From positions 1,385,501 to 1,449,500 of the forward strand of contig NZ_CP015196.1 of the NCBI RefSeq assembly GCF_001623565.1: a stretch of 64,000 bases of DNA, in the 5' to 3' direction. Below, one piece after another: positions 53,769 to 63,982 of the stretch. The notes under the pieces are model-generated. The model had not been told where the DNA came from. It saw only the letters and a list, made by a program, of their open reading frames with translations, and did not search any database. Numbering within the stretch: the first letter of the stretch is position 1; every line of letters begins with the position of its first letter. The DNA is from Streptococcus marmotae. GTDB lineage: Bacteria > Bacillota > Bacilli > Lactobacillales > Streptococcaceae. Both the position numbers and the translations under genes were made by a program.

Positions 53769-55110
53769 TCAATTACGGTATTTAATTACCAAGCCGGAGT
53801 TTTGGTTTGTCGTCATTTTGATTGGTTTTGTCATTGCGCTCAGTATTTTGTTGATTGAAAATCATCGTGATAATCAGCAGATTAAAGAACTCAATAAAAA
53901 AGTCAAGCATTTGATTGAGTTAGACTACTCGGATATTCTTGATTTACGAGGCAGTCCTGAGATTACAGATATGGCTAATTCACTCAACGATTTGTCTGAA
54001 GTGATTCGTTTGACCCATGACCATTTGGAGCAGGAAAAGACGCGTCTCGCTTCTATTCTTGCTTATATGAGTGACGGAGTGATGGCGGCAGATCGTATGG
54101 GGCGAGTCATTATGGTCAATGAAACCGCGCAAAAGCAGTTGGGCTTGGCTTCCAAAACGACGGAACAACGGGATTTGTTGGACATTTTAGGACTTCGTGA
54201 CCAGTATAGTTTTCGTGATTTGCTAGCCCAGACCCCTGAAATTGTCATCGAGCACGATAATGAAGAGGGAGAATTTCTGACCTTACGGGCCAATTTTGCA
54301 ACGATTCGGAGTGAAAGTGGTTTGATTTCAGGTCTGGTCGTCGTTTTGCATGATATGACTGAGCAGGCTAAGGAAGAGCGGGAGCGACGTTTGTTTGTTT
54401 CCAATGTCAGTCATGAATTGCGGACGCCACTTACCTCGGTCAAATCCTATCTAGAGGCTCTTGATGATGGAGCCTTGACGGAATCTGTCGCACCGAGCTT
54501 TGTCAAGGTGTCACTCGATGAGACCAACCGCATGATGCGAATGATTTCAGATTTGCTCAGTCTGTCACGGATTGACAATCAAGTCAGTTTAGCAGATGTG
54601 GAACTGATTAACTTTACAGCCTTTGTCACCTTTATCTTAAACCGATTTGATCAGATGAAGAACAAGGAGACAGACAAGGAGTATACGATTATCCGTGATT
54701 ATCAAATTACACCGATTTGGATTGAGATTGATACGGACAAGATGACCCAGGTCATGGATAATATTTTAAACAATGCCCTCAAATACTCACCTGATGGTGG
54801 CAAGATTACCTTTAGCATGAAGACGACAGATACCCAATTGATTGTGTCGATTTCAGACGAAGGATTAGGAATTCCCAAGGCCGATTTGCCCCGCATTTTT
54901 GACCGTTTTTATCGAGTGGATAAGGCTCGTTCAAGGGCGCAAGGTGGGACAGGACTTGGCCTTGCTATTGCCAAGGAAATTGTCAAGCAGCATAAGGGCT
55001 TTATCTGGGCTAAGAGCGAGTATGGGCATGGCTCAACCTTTACCATTGTTTTGCCGTATATCAAAGAGATTACGACGGATGATTGGGAGGATGCAGAAGA
55101 GGAAGAATAG
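53761..55110 (+). CDS. vicK: Sensor histidine kinase VicK (WalK)
   Basis: 449 residues. One membrane helix near the N-terminus (about 12-30, [13 protein letters not shown]), short outside part, HAMP-like linker and a PAS domain (about 95-200). Then H-box S-H-E-L-R-T-P-L-T with the phosphorylated histidine near residue 218, N-box [10 protein letters not shown]1 D-E-G-L-G-I and G2 G-G-T-G-L-G-L-A. The single-pass form is the streptococcal type; staphylococcal and Bacillus WalK have two helices and a large outside domain. Followed 6 bases later by vicX. Confidence 0.96.
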   Translation: MINQLRYLITKPEFWFVVILIGFVIALSILLIENHRDNQQIKELNKKVKHLIELDYSDILDLRGSPEITDMANSLNDLSEVIRLTHDHLEQEKTRLASILAYMSDGVMAADRMGRVIMVNETAQKQLGLASKTTEQRDLLDILGLRDQYSFRDLLAQTPEIVIEHDNEEGEFLTLRANFATIRSESGLISGLVVVLHDMTEQAKEERERRLFVSNVSHELRTPLTSVKSYLEALDDGALTESVAPSFVKVSLDETNRMMRMISDLLSLSRIDNQVSLADVELINFTAFVTFILNRFDQMKNKETDKEYTIIRDYQITPIWIEIDTDKMTQVMDNILNNALKYSPDGGKITFSMKTTDTQLIVSISDEGLGIPKADLPRIFDRFYRVDKARSRAQGGTGLGLAIAKEIVKQHKGFIWAKSEYGHGSTFTIVLPYIKEITTDDWEDAEEEE

Positions 55111-55116
55111 GAGTGT

Positions 55117-55920
55117 ATGGGAAAAACGGGATTTCGTTATAGTATTTTAGCCTCTGGTTCGAGTGGAAATTCCTTTTACTTGGAGACAGAGAAGAAAAAG
55201 ATTTTAGTAGATGCAGGCTTGTCTGGTAAGAAAATTACCAGCTTGCTAGCAGAAATTAATCGTAGGCCAGAAGACTTGGATGCCATTTTGGTCACGCATG
55301 AGCATAGCGATCATATCCATGGAATTGGCGTTCTAGCCCGCAAATATGGTATGGACATTTATGCTAACGAAGCGACTTGGCAGGCTATGGAGGGAAAATT
55401 AGGTAAGATTGCCCTTGAGCAAAAGCACATTTTTGAGTTGGGTGTGACCAAAACCTTTGGGGACTTGGATATAGAGAGTTTTGGAGTCAGCCATGATGCA
55501 GCTTGTCCACAATTTTACCGCTTTATGAAGGATAACAAGAGCTTTGTGATGCTAACAGATACAGGTTATGTGAGCGATCGACTGGCAGGGATTGTGGAAA
55601 ATGCAGATGGATACCTGATTGAATCCAATCATGACATTGAAATTCTACGCGCAGGTTCTTACTCATGGAATCTCAAGCAGCGGATTTTGTCAGACAAGGG
55701 ACATCTTTGTAACGAAGACGGAGCAGATGCTATGATTCGTTCTCTTGGTAATCGAACCAAGAAGATTTACCTAGGTCATCTGAGCAAGGAAAACAATATC
55801 AAGGAACTGGCCCACATGACTATGGTCAATCAGCTGGCTCAAGCTGATTTGGGAGTTGGCGTTGACTTCCAAGTATATGATACATCACCAGATACCGCTA
55901 CCCCCTTAACGGAGATATAG
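55117..55920 (+). CDS. vicX: VicX (YycJ), metallo-beta-lactamase fold
   Basis: 267 residues. Opens with S-I-L-A-S-G-S-S-G-N-S and carries the metal site H-E-H-S-D-H near residue 63, with further ligands G-V-S-H-D-A-A-C and T-D-T-G-Y. Likely a nuclease or phosphodiesterase; its exact role is not settled. In streptococci it is the third gene of the vic operon, as here. Upstream ribosome binding site AGGAG. Confidence 0.93.
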   Translation: MGKTGFRYSILASGSSGNSFYLETEKKKILVDAGLSGKKITSLLAEINRRPEDLDAILVTHEHSDHIHGIGVLARKYGMDIYANEATWQAMEGKLGKIALEQKHIFELGVTKTFGDLDIESFGVSHDAACPQFYRFMKDNKSFVMLTDTGYVSDRLAGIVENADGYLIESNHDIEILRAGSYSWNLKQRILSDKGHLCNEDGADAMIRSLGNRTKKIYLGHLSKENNIKELAHMTMVNQLAQADLGVGVDFQVYDTSPDTATPLTEI

Positions 55921-55982
55921 TCACATCAGAGCCATATGGATGTTTACCGTCTGTATGGTTTTTGTTTATAGGAAAAATCCCC

Positions 55983-56058
55983 TTGTCAGTGGCTAAAAAG
56001 TGTGGTATAGTATGGTTAATAAATGAAAAGAGGTTAGAGAAACCATGAATAACAACTA
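55983..56058 (+). promoter_or_regulatory. Promoter and two mini-leader ORFs upstream of the ABC-F gene
   Basis: TTGTCA (55983-55988), a 17-base spacer and TATAGT (56006-56011) with TGG upstream. Two minute frames follow: M-K-R-G (ATG 56023, stop 56035-56037) and M-N-N-N (ATG 56044, stop 56056-56058), the second behind an AGAGG. Leader peptides with an attenuator are known for ABC-F and macrolide genes. The gap to the gene is interrupted by an R1 repeat. Confidence 0.5.
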
Positions 56059-56095
56059 AATCTACTGTTTGTTTTACCCCTTATACTCTATAAAA

Positions 56096-56259
56096 TCAAG
56101 ATCTGACTAGGCAACGAAATCGAAGGTAGGAGGCTGAGACAAACCCAGCCCGACCCTAGAAATACAGGAGTGAGGATAATCGATTTCTTCGAAATCATGA
56201 TTGAATCCCACTTTCGAAGATGAGTTAACGATGGAAGAAGCTGATTTTTGACGAGTATG
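56096..56259 (+). repeat. R1 repeat with a nested R2 element
   Basis: CTGACTAGGCAACGAAATCG at one end and TGATTTTTGACGAGTAT at the other (R1). Inside, 56126-56217 is an R2 form: GGAGGCTGAGACAAACCCAG and GATTGAATCCCACTTTC. It separates the ABC-F promoter from the attenuator. Confidence 0.7.
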
Positions 56260-56421
56260 ATTTCTGTGCACTAAGGATAGTGCTGATACAAGGGGTAAGA
56301 CTGTACTGTTGAGATTTAGAAGTTCTACTTGATGGACATGGTGAGGTGATGAATTGACCTGTCTCACTTGGATGTTCATGAGTAGTTAGTGGTTTTTCTT
56401 TGACTGTCACAGCAAAGGAAG

Positions 56422-56457
56422 GCTATGTTAGAGATTGCTACTTTAGCATGGCTTTTT
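56422..56457 (+). terminator. Probable attenuator in front of the ABC-F gene
   Basis: GCTATGTTAGAG (56422-56433) pairs over 12 bases, three of them wobbles, with CTTTAGCATGGC (56441-56452) around ATTGCTA, followed by TTTTT. It lies 46 bases before the start codon and downstream of the presumed promoter, so it would stop most transcripts unless an antiterminator forms. Confidence 0.65.
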
Positions 56458-56503
56458 GTGTACCCTTCTAAATCTTTTTGTAAGCATCAGAAGGAGACGA
56501 AGT

Positions 56504-57907
56504 ATGGAAGTTATCACCTGTATCAATCTTAAAAAGGAAGTGGAAGGAAGAGAGTTAGTCACTATTCCTCATCTGAACGTTCAATCAGGACAAAGAATAG
56601 GGCTTATAGGTGAAAATGGAATAGGAAAGTCTAGTTTGTTAAACATCTTTATCGGAGCAGATGAAGAATACAGTGGACAGGTATGGATACGCTCAGATTG
56701 GGCTTATGTGCCCCAGCTGAAGGAGGCGAGTAGTTTATCGGGTGGTGAACAGACCTTGAAGGCTATCAAAAAAGCCTTGTCTCAACGGGCAGGTATCCTA
56801 TTTTTGGATGAGCCGACGGCTAGTATGGATCAAGAAAATCGTCAGTGGTTGATTCATCAATTAAGACGGTATAAAGGGACAGTTATTGTCGTGAGTCATG
56901 ATCGCTATTTTTTGAATCAAGTTGTTGACCATATTTGGCTATTAGCCGAACAAACAATTACATCCTATGTAGGCAACTATCAGGCATTTGAAGAAGCGAG
57001 AAAAAAGGATCGTGAACAGCAAGAACAGGCTTATCAGCACTACCAGCAGACGGTCAATCACTTGGGTGACGTTGTACAAACGCGAAAACAAAGAGCAGAC
57101 AAGCTAACCAAACGCAAAAAAGGGCGATCGAGTTCGGAGTGGAAAGTCCAATCTCAAATGGGAAGCTACGACAGTCAGGCAAAAGCTATGGCCAAGGGCG
57201 CAAAAGCAATTGAGAAGCGAATAGAGCGTTTAGAAACGATTAAGCAGCCTCGCAAAGAAGCTTGGGCAAAATTGGAAATGAGAGGAGTAATCGAACAAGA
57301 CATTCACACCTTATTCCGTTTAGCGGCTGGTCAGGTTAGGATAGACGGTCAGCGGTTATTTGACTATCCGTCATTTTCGATGCAAAAAGGAAATCGTCTC
57401 GCACTTACGGGGAGAAATGGCTCTGGTAAAACGACTTTTATTCGTCAGTTGATGAGAAAAGAGCTTGCAGGTTATTTTTCAGAAAAACTAGCCATAGCCT
57501 ATTTTGCTCAGGATTTGCAGGATCTTGATGAAACACAATCAGCCTTTGAAAATGCCGCTAGTTGTTCAGTCCAAGATAGGGTAACGATTTTAAATCTACT
57601 GGCAATGCTCGGCATTCGCTATGAGAAAGCAAGGCAAAAGGTGGCTGTTTTATCAGGCGGTGAGCGGGTTCGTCTCTCTTTAGCAAAGACTTTGTTGAGT
57701 GACCATCATTTATTGATTTTGGATGAACCAACCAATTTTTTAGATTTGACGACCATTCTAGCTTTGGAACAATTTTTAAAAGACTATAAGGGAAGTTTGA
57801 TTGTCATCTCCCATGATCCAGCATTTGTCGCTAACGTAACGAATCAGACATGGAACATTGAAAACGGTGTCTTGAAACAAGTCAGTCACGGGTATAGGCT
57901 TGATTAG
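56504..57907 (+). CDS. ABC-F family ATPase (possible ribosome-protection protein)
   Basis: I place the start at ATG 56504 (M-E-V-I-T-C-I-N-L-K-K-E-V-E-G), with AAGGAGA 6-7 bases upstream. The 467-residue protein has two ATPase domains without membrane parts: Walker A G-E-N-G-I-G-K-S-S and G-R-N-G-S-G-K-T-T, signatures S-L-S-G-G-E-Q and L-S-G-G-E-R, and Walker B F-L-D-E-P-T and L-D-E-P-T-N-F-L-D. A charged linker of about 110 residues (about 170-280, K-Q-R-A-D-K-L-T-K-R-K-K-G) joins them. That matches Msr/Vga/Lsa-type ABC-F proteins, which free the ribosome of macrolides, lincosamides or pleuromutilins. The first domain is short. Attenuation upstream supports an antibiotic-induced role; the exact substrate is unknown. 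Confidence 0.85.
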   Translation: MEVITCINLKKEVEGRELVTIPHLNVQSGQRIGLIGENGIGKSSLLNIFIGADEEYSGQVWIRSDWAYVPQLKEASSLSGGEQTLKAIKKALSQRAGILFLDEPTASMDQENRQWLIHQLRRYKGTVIVVSHDRYFLNQVVDHIWLLAEQTITSYVGNYQAFEEARKKDREQQEQAYQHYQQTVNHLGDVVQTRKQRADKLTKRKKGRSSSEWKVQSQMGSYDSQAKAMAKGAKAIEKRIERLETIKQPRKEAWAKLEMRGVIEQDIHTLFRLAAGQVRIDGQRLFDYPSFSMQKGNRLALTGRNGSGKTTFIRQLMRKELAGYFSEKLAIAYFAQDLQDLDETQSAFENAASCSVQDRVTILNLLAMLGIRYEKARQKVAVLSGGERVRLSLAKTLLSDHHLLILDEPTNFLDLTTILALEQFLKDYKGSLIVISHDPAFVANVTNQTWNIENGVLKQVSHGYRLD

Positions 57908-57996
57908 AAATAGGCTGAAAAACACTTGTCCAAACAGAAAAAAATGAGTTCGATATGTTATAATAGAGGAGAATTTTCTAGAATGAGGTTTGATGA

Positions 57997-60075
57997 GTGA
58001 CAAAAAATACCTATTCCCGTAAAGGACGTGAGGACAGTTTTATTCCTCGACGATTAGCAATTCTATTTGCGATTGTTATCGCCTTGTTTTCTATTTTGAT
58101 TGCAAGGCTGGCTTATATGCAGATTATCAATAAAGATTTTTACACCGATAAATTGGCGAAAGCTAGTCAAAAAGTGATTACCAATAGCTCTGTGCGAGGT
58201 CAGATTTATGATGCTAAGGGTGTTCCCTTGGTGGAGAATCAGGTAGAGCAAGTAGCGACCTTTACACGCTCCAATAAAATGACAGCTCAGCAGATGAAAG
58301 AAGTCGCCCAAAATCTATTAAAATGGTTAACGTTGACAGATGTGACTGTCACACCCAGAGACCGAGCGGATTTTTATTTGGCAGATCCTGCTGTTTATGC
58401 TGAAGTGGTCAGACAGTTACCAAAAGAGCAGCGGATGGATACAGCAGGAAATGCCTTAGATGAATCGGTTATCTACAACAATGCTGTCGCAAGTCTGACA
58501 GAAGAACAGACGACCTATTCAGAAGAGGAATTAAAAGTTGTTGAATTATTCTCTCAAATGAATGCTGCAGCCTATTTTGAAACGGTTAATTTGGTGACCG
58601 ATCCACTAACTGCTGAGCAGATTGCTATGATTGCGGCAAATGAAGCAGAATTACCGGGCATTTCTACCGCAAGCAACTGGAATCGGATTGTGACTCCCAC
58701 CTCTCTAGCCTCCATCATTGGTACAGTAACGACTCAACAAGCTGGCTTACCGAAAGAAGATGCTGAGGAGTATTTGGCTAAAGGCTACTCCCTCAATGAT
58801 CGTGTGGGTACTGCTTACTTAGAAAAGCAATATGAAGAAGTGTTGCAAGGTCAGCGCGAAAAGAAAGAGATAAACCTTGACCGCAATGGAAACGTAGAGA
58901 GTATTACAACGATTCAAGAAGGAGGGAAAGGCAATAATGTTAAGTTGACCATTGATTTAGCCTTCCAGGACGGAGTGAACGCTATCTTGAAGAAATATTT
59001 TGATAGCGAGTTGGCTACGGGGAGCGCACGCTATTCCGAAGGTGTGTATGCTGTTGTATTGGAACCACAGACAGGAGCAGTCCTTGCCATGGCAGGTTAT
59101 AGCCATGATAAAAAGACCAATGAAGTTAAGGAAAATGCTCTAGGGACCCTTACAAATGCCTTTGTACCGGGATCTATCGTTAAGGGAGCAACCATTACAT
59201 CAGGATGGGAGAACGGTGTGATTTCGGGCAATCAAGTTTTGAAAGATCAACCGATTCAATTTGCAGGTTCCGCTCCAATCAATTCTTGGTTTACAGCTTA
59301 TGGTAGCCGAGATATTACCGCTGTGGAAGCCTTGCAATACTCTTCGAATACCTATATGGTGCAAATTGCACTTGATATTCTTGGACAACCCTATGTGCCT
59401 GGTATGATTCTGAATGAGACAAATCAGCTCACCCCATCTATGGAGAAAATGCGGTCAACCTTTGGGGAATATGGACTTGGTGTGGCAACGGGGATTGACC
59501 TCCCACTAGAGTCGACAGGATTTATTCCTACAGACTACACCCTTTCTAATTATCTTACAAATGCTTTTGGACAATTTGACAACTATACACCTTTACAGAT
59601 GGCTCAATATGCGGCCACTGTTGCAAATGACGGGACTCGTGTGTCACCTCATCTTGTTCAAGGGATTTATGATAACGATGAAGAAGGTGGGTTGGGTAAG
59701 TTAGTGGAAGAAGTTTCTGGAAAAGAATTGAATAAGGTACAGATTTCTGATGAAGAGATGGGCATCATTCAAGAAGGATTTTATATGGTTGTAAATGGCG
59801 GCTATGGCTTTACAACTGGTTCTGAAATCAGAAATGGTGCAAGTGTCCCAATCAGTGCCAAAACAGGGACCGCCGAAACATTTGTTACAACAGAAACAGG
59901 ACAAGTGCTGAGCGCTGTCAATACGAATATTGTCTCCTATGCGCCAAGTTCCCATCCAAAGATTGCTGTAGCGGTTGTCCTACCCAATCTGACGAATCTA
60001 AATTCCACTACTAGTAAGTACATTACAACGGAAATCATCAACTTGTACAATTCGCTCTATCCTATGAATCAGTAG
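57997..60075 (+). CDS. pbp2B: Penicillin-binding protein 2B (class B transpeptidase)
   Basis: 692 residues from GTG 57997. An N-terminal cytoplasmic stretch, one membrane helix (about 22-45) and a large outside part with the class B dimerisation domain. The penicillin-binding motifs are complete: S393-I-V-K396, S449-S-N451 and K622-T-G624. It cross-links peptidoglycan during cell elongation in streptococci; changes near these motifs are the usual basis of beta-lactam resistance. I see no obvious mosaic signs but cannot compare. An extended -10 (TGTTATAAT, 57956-57964) precedes it. Confidence 0.95.
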   Translation: MTKNTYSRKGREDSFIPRRLAILFAIVIALFSILIARLAYMQIINKDFYTDKLAKASQKVITNSSVRGQIYDAKGVPLVENQVEQVATFTRSNKMTAQQMKEVAQNLLKWLTLTDVTVTPRDRADFYLADPAVYAEVVRQLPKEQRMDTAGNALDESVIYNNAVASLTEEQTTYSEEELKVVELFSQMNAAAYFETVNLVTDPLTAEQIAMIAANEAELPGISTASNWNRIVTPTSLASIIGTVTTQQAGLPKEDAEEYLAKGYSLNDRVGTAYLEKQYEEVLQGQREKKEINLDRNGNVESITTIQEGGKGNNVKLTIDLAFQDGVNAILKKYFDSELATGSARYSEGVYAVVLEPQTGAVLAMAGYSHDKKTNEVKENALGTLTNAFVPGSIVKGATITSGWENGVISGNQVLKDQPIQFAGSAPINSWFTAYGSRDITAVEALQYSSNTYMVQIALDILGQPYVPGMILNETNQLTPSMEKMRSTFGEYGLGVATGIDLPLESTGFIPTDYTLSNYLTNAFGQFDNYTPLQMAQYAATVANDGTRVSPHLVQGIYDNDEEGGLGKLVEEVSGKELNKVQISDEEMGIIQEGFYMVVNGGYGFTTGSEIRNGASVPISAKTGTAETFVTTETGQVLSAVNTNIVSYAPSSHPKIAVAVVLPNLTNLNSTTSKYITTEIINLYNSLYPMNQ

Positions 60076-60203
60076 AGGCTAGCGGAATCTTCTGGGAGAT
60101 TATCCGTGAAAAAGAGACTATTCAGTCTTGAGACCGATGTCTTTTTCTTTGGGCTAGGGTATACTATAGTCAATCCTAAAATTTTTCATAATCTCCGAAA
60201 ACA

Positions 60204-60228
60204 ACCAGCCATAAGGCTGGTGTTTTTT
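60204..60228 (+). terminator. Terminator after pbp2B
   Basis: ACCAGCC (60204-60210) pairs with GGCTGGT (60215-60221) around ATAA, followed by GTTTTTTT. Confidence 0.85.
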
Positions 60229-60236
60229 TGCTAGAT

Positions 60237-60400
60237 GATACTCGTCAAGAATCAAAACCTGACGTTGTTAACTTACCTTCCTTCAGCAGTCCAGCTAACC
60301 TTCGTTACCCTTGCTGTTTTTTAGGGGATAAGCTACGCTAGTTTTATCTATCACCTTCCACAATTCTCAATTGTGGCACCTAGTCAGATGTTGATTTTTA
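60237..60400 (-). repeat. R1 repeat, inverted copy
   Basis: ATACTCGTCAAGAATCAAAA at the left and CACCTAGTCAGATGTTGATT at the right are the reversed ends of R1. It also carries ACAATTCTCAATTGTG, seen in two R2 copies. The gap 60076-60506 holds only this, the terminator and the recR promoter. Confidence 0.65.
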
Positions 60401-60424
60401 TAGAGTATAAAGTGAAATTTGTGT

Positions 60425-60430
60425 TATAAT
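60425..60430 (+). promoter_or_regulatory. -10 box of the recR promoter
   Basis: TATAAT preceded by TTGTGT, with no clear -35; the start codon is 76 bases downstream. Confidence 0.45.
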
Positions 60431-60506
60431 GGGAATGTAGCCAGATGACTTTTGTGATGAAAGTCAAGGTTTTTCAAACGAAAGATTAGAAAGATAGAAA
60501 ACAGAA

Positions 60507-61103
60507 TTGTTATACCCCACACCTATTGCAAAATTGATAGAGAGTTATACGAAATTACCAGGGATTGGGATTAAGACAGCGACCCGCCTGGCCTTTTATA
60601 CGATTGGTATGGAAGAAGATGTCGTGAATGAGTTTGCTAAAAATCTGCTAGCGGCTAAGCGCGACTTGTCCTATTGTCAGATTTGTGGTAATTTGGCAGA
60701 AGAAGAGACTTGTGCCATTTGCCAAGATCAGACAAGAGATCTGTCTACGATTTTAGTCGTTGAAGACAGCAGAGATGTCTCAGCCATGGAAAATATTCAA
60801 GAATATCACGGACTGTATCATGTTCTGCATGGCTTGATTTCGCCTATGAACGGTGTTGGACCAGATGATATTAACCTCAAAAGTTTGCTAACACGTTTAA
60901 TGGAAAACGAGGTGACTGAAGTCATCATTGCCACCAATGCAACAGCTGATGGCGAAGCGACTTCTATGTATATCTCAAGGGTTCTAAAACCTGCCGGAAT
61001 TAAAGTGACACGATTGGCAAGAGGATTAGCAGTTGGTTCAGATATTGAATATGCCGATGAAGTAACGCTCCTGAGGGCCATTGAAAATCGTACAGAGCTC
61101 TAA
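60507..61103 (+). CDS. recR: Recombination protein RecR
   Basis: 198 residues from TTG 60507, which gives the conserved N-terminus [11 protein letters not shown]. An H-h-H motif ([12 protein letters not shown]), zinc finger C-Q-I-C...C-A-I-C (residues 57-72), and a Toprim domain with V-V-E-D-S-R-D. RecR works with RecO and RecF in gap repair and RecA loading. No strong ribosome binding site. In streptococci it regularly sits between pbp2B and ddl, as here. Confidence 0.96.
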   Translation: MLYPTPIAKLIESYTKLPGIGIKTATRLAFYTIGMEEDVVNEFAKNLLAAKRDLSYCQICGNLAEEETCAICQDQTRDLSTILVVEDSRDVSAMENIQEYHGLYHVLHGLISPMNGVGPDDINLKSLLTRLMENEVTEVIIATNATADGEATSMYISRVLKPAGIKVTRLARGLAVGSDIEYADEVTLLRAIENRTEL

Positions 61104-61163
61104 ACTTGTCCTTTTGGGAGCTGAAATAAGATGAAAATTGTGAGAGAAAGTTAGGAAATAGCC

Positions 61164-62210
61164 ATGTCAAAAGAAACCATTATCCTCCTTTACGGTGGTC
61201 GTTCGGCAGAACGTGAAGTGTCTGTCTTATCTGCTGAGAGCGTGATGCGTGCGGTTAACTATGAAAAATTTTTGGTTAAAACGTATTTTATTGCGCAAAA
61301 TGGTGATTTTATCAAGACACAAGAATTTACTGCGACACCCTCTGCGGATGAAAAATTAATGACCAATAACACTATTATTCCAAGCCAAGTGGTTCGACCG
61401 AGTGATATTTATGAAGAAAATGCGGTTGTTTTTCCTGTGCTTCACGGTCCTATGGGCGAAGACGGATCCATTCAAGGCTTCCTAGAAGTGTTGCGCTTGC
61501 CTTATGTTGGAACCAATGTCCTCTCTTCAAGTGTAGCTATGGATAAGATTACGACCAAGCACGTTTTAGCTTCAGAAGGCATTCCACAAGTGGCTTTTGA
61601 AACGGTCATTGAAGGTGAAGATGTAGAAGCAAAGATTTGTGCAGTAGAAGCTAATCTGACTTATCCTGTCTTTGTTAAGCCAGCGAATATGGGCTCAAGT
61701 GTCGGTATTTCTAAGGCAGAAAATCAAGCTGAGTTACGAGCTGCGATTGAACTGGCTTTTCGTTATGACAGCCGTCTCTTGGTAGAGCAAGGAGTGAACG
61801 CTCGAGAAATTGAAGTTGGACTATTAGGTAATGCTGATGTTAAGACAACCCTACCAGGTGAAGTTGTCAAGGATGTTGCCTTCTATGACTATGATGCCAA
61901 ATACATTGATAATAAGATTACCATGGCAATTCCAGCAGCCATTTCATCTGAGATTGCGGAGCAAATGCGGACCTATGCAGCAGCAGCTTTTCGAGCAATT
62001 GGTGGCTGTGGTCTATCTCGTTGTGATTTCTTTTTAACGGAAGAAGGCGAGATTTTTCTCAATGAGTTAAATACTATGCCAGGGTTCACTCAATGGTCTA
62101 TGTACCCACTTTTATGGGATAATATGGGTCTTACCTATCCTGATTTAATCGAAACCTTAGTATCTCTAGCCAAGGAGACTTTTGTAAAACGTGAGCAACA
62201 TTTAATTTAA
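61164..62210 (+). CDS. ddl: D-alanine-D-alanine ligase
   Basis: 348 residues, ATP-grasp fold. Visible: N-terminal [20 protein letters not shown] near residue 94, the [10 protein letters not shown] loop, and the metal-binding end [12 protein letters not shown]. It makes the D-Ala-D-Ala dipeptide for peptidoglycan stem peptides, the substrate joined next by MurF (three genes away here only by one remnant). AGTTAGGAAAT upstream is a weak ribosome binding site. Confidence 0.97.
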   Translation: MSKETIILLYGGRSAEREVSVLSAESVMRAVNYEKFLVKTYFIAQNGDFIKTQEFTATPSADEKLMTNNTIIPSQVVRPSDIYEENAVVFPVLHGPMGEDGSIQGFLEVLRLPYVGTNVLSSSVAMDKITTKHVLASEGIPQVAFETVIEGEDVEAKICAVEANLTYPVFVKPANMGSSVGISKAENQAELRAAIELAFRYDSRLLVEQGVNAREIEVGLLGNADVKTTLPGEVVKDVAFYDYDAKYIDNKITMAIPAAISSEIAEQMRTYAAAAFRAIGGCGLSRCDFFLTEEGEIFLNELNTMPGFTQWSMYPLLWDNMGLTYPDLIETLVSLAKETFVKREQHLI

Positions 62211-62217
62211 TAGTTAG

Positions 62218-62258
62218 AAAGCTTAACAGGAGCAATAGTGACACCTGTTAAGCTTTTT
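62218..62258 (+). terminator. Terminator after ddl
   Basis: AAAGCTTAACAGG (62218-62230) pairs perfectly with CCTGTTAAGCTTT (62244-62256), with further Ts. Confidence 0.88.
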
Positions 62259-62326
62259 TCTTGCGGTAATGTTACTTGAGAAATAGAAATATGAAGCTAA
62301 ATGATGTGTCAAAATCGGACATCTAG

Positions 62327-62494
62327 ACAGCCAGTTTGGATACGGAACGAGCTTTTGAAGTGGTAGCGCTCCTTGTTAGAGAAAGTAAAGAACGCCATAA
62401 ATCCATTATCAAGGTCACCTACGATTACCGGATGATTGAAGAATGCGATAAGGTGTATGGAATGAAAAACGGCGTTTTAACTCAGGTTCGATAA
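62327..62494 (+). pseudogene. Remnant of an ABC transporter ATP-binding gene
   Basis: The frame reads T-A-S-L-D-T-E-R-A-F-E-V-V-A-L-L-V and later T-Y-D-Y-R-M-I-E-E-C-D-K-V-Y-G-M-K-N-G-V-L to TAA 62492. This is the D-loop and H-loop end of a MacB/YtrE-type ATPase, with the switch histidine changed (T-Y-D for T-H-D). A TAG lies directly before it and no start is present, so only the last 55 codons remain. Confidence 0.8.
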
Positions 62495-62617
62495 GAGCCT
62501 TTTCCGAAAATATGATATAATGAAAAGAGTGCAGGCTCTTTTTGTTTATAGTTCGACGATTTGGGAATACAGGTTCTTAAAGAACCAGACTAGACAAGAG
62601 CGTTTTTGGAGAAAAAG

Positions 62618-63982
62618 ATGAAAGTAACAATCTATGAAGTTGCTCGTGTTGTCGGAGCAAAAAATGATGTAACGGTATATGAAGATGGCCCGCTGAATAA
62701 GGTTGAATTTGATAGCCGATTGATAGCCGAAGGGGATTTATTTGTCCCGTTAAAGGGAGCAAGAGACGGTCATGATTTTATTCCAGTAGCTGTTGAAAAT
62801 GGCTGTGCTATTACCTTTTCTGAAAAAGAAGTAGCGGCTCCCCATATTTTAGTTGAAGACTGTCTGCTTGCATTTCAGGCTTTAGCGGCTTACTATCTTG
62901 AGAAAATGCAGGTCCAAGTGATAGCCGTGACAGGTTCAAATGGCAAAACGACGACGAAAGATATGATTCATGATATTCTAGCGACGACTTTTTCCACCTA
63001 TAAAACCCAAGGAAATTACAATAATGAAATTGGATTGCCCTATACGGTTCTTCATATGCCGGACAATACTGAAAAACTCGTTCTTGAAATGGGACAGGAT
63101 CATCTGGGAGATATTCATCTCTTGTCTGAAATTGCAAAGCCCAGTCTTGCTGTGATTACACTCTTTGGTGAAGCTCACTTGGAATTTTTTGGATCACGAG
63201 AGCAGATTGCACAAGGAAAATTACAGATTGCAGATGGAATGCCAGCTGGAGCAACCTTGTTGCTACCAAATGATTCAATTGGGGACGCCTACCTTCCTAG
63301 CAAGCAGCAGCTTGTTCGCTTTGGAGAAGGAGGAGAGATTTATCTCACCAGCTTGTCAGAAAATAAAACTAGTCTGACGTTTACAACCAACTTTATTGAC
63401 GGTGCCATCACCCTCCCTGTAACAGGTAAGTATAATGCTACCAATGCTATGGTAGCAAGCTATGTGGGAAAATGTCTCGGTATTTCAGATGAAGCGATTA
63501 AAGTGGCTTTAGCCCAATTACAACTGACTCGTAACCGAACAGAATGGAAAAAAGCGGGAAATGGGGCAGATATTTTAAGCGATGTCTACAATGCCAATCC
63601 GACAGCCATGCGGTTGATTTTAGAAACCTTCTCAAGTATTCCAGCTAATGATAATGGGAAAAAAATAGCCGTTTTGGCGGATATGAAAGAATTGGGTGAC
63701 CAGTCTGTTGCTCTGCACCAAAAAATGATAACCAGTCTGTCACCAGATTATCTGGATACGCTTTTCTTTTACGGACAAGATATAGAAGGCTTGGCTCAAT
63801 TGGCTTCCCAGATGTTTCCAATTGGAAAAGTGTATTTCTTTAGGAAAAATGAAGCAGAAGACCAGTTTGAGGAGCTTGTTGCGCGTGTCCTCGAATGTGT
63901 TGGGGCTCAGGATCAGATTTTACTCAAAGGCAGTAATTCCATGCACCTTGATCAGCTAGTAGTAGCACTGGAGAACAGATAA
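62618..63982 (+). CDS. murF: UDP-MurNAc-tripeptide D-Ala-D-Ala ligase
   Basis: I place the start at ATG 62618 (M-K-V-T-I-Y-E-V-A-R-V), with GGAG 6-7 bases upstream; the 4-codon longer TTG form begins on that site. The 454-residue protein has the Mur ligase ATP loop G-S-N-G-K-T-T-T-K near residue 107, the E-M-G-Q...H motif in the central domain, and the C-terminal domain with D-V-Y-N-A-N-P-T-A. It adds D-Ala-D-Ala to the UDP-MurNAc peptide, the last cytoplasmic step before lipid linkage. It ends 18 bases from the window edge. Confidence 0.95.
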   Translation: MKVTIYEVARVVGAKNDVTVYEDGPLNKVEFDSRLIAEGDLFVPLKGARDGHDFIPVAVENGCAITFSEKEVAAPHILVEDCLLAFQALAAYYLEKMQVQVIAVTGSNGKTTTKDMIHDILATTFSTYKTQGNYNNEIGLPYTVLHMPDNTEKLVLEMGQDHLGDIHLLSEIAKPSLAVITLFGEAHLEFFGSREQIAQGKLQIADGMPAGATLLLPNDSIGDAYLPSKQQLVRFGEGGEIYLTSLSENKTSLTFTTNFIDGAITLPVTGKYNATNAMVASYVGKCLGISDEAIKVALAQLQLTRNRTEWKKAGNGADILSDVYNANPTAMRLILETFSSIPANDNGKKIAVLADMKELGDQSVALHQKMITSLSPDYLDTLFFYGQDIEGLAQLASQMFPIGKVYFFRKNEAEDQFEELVARVLECVGAQDQILLKGSNSMHLDQLVVALENR

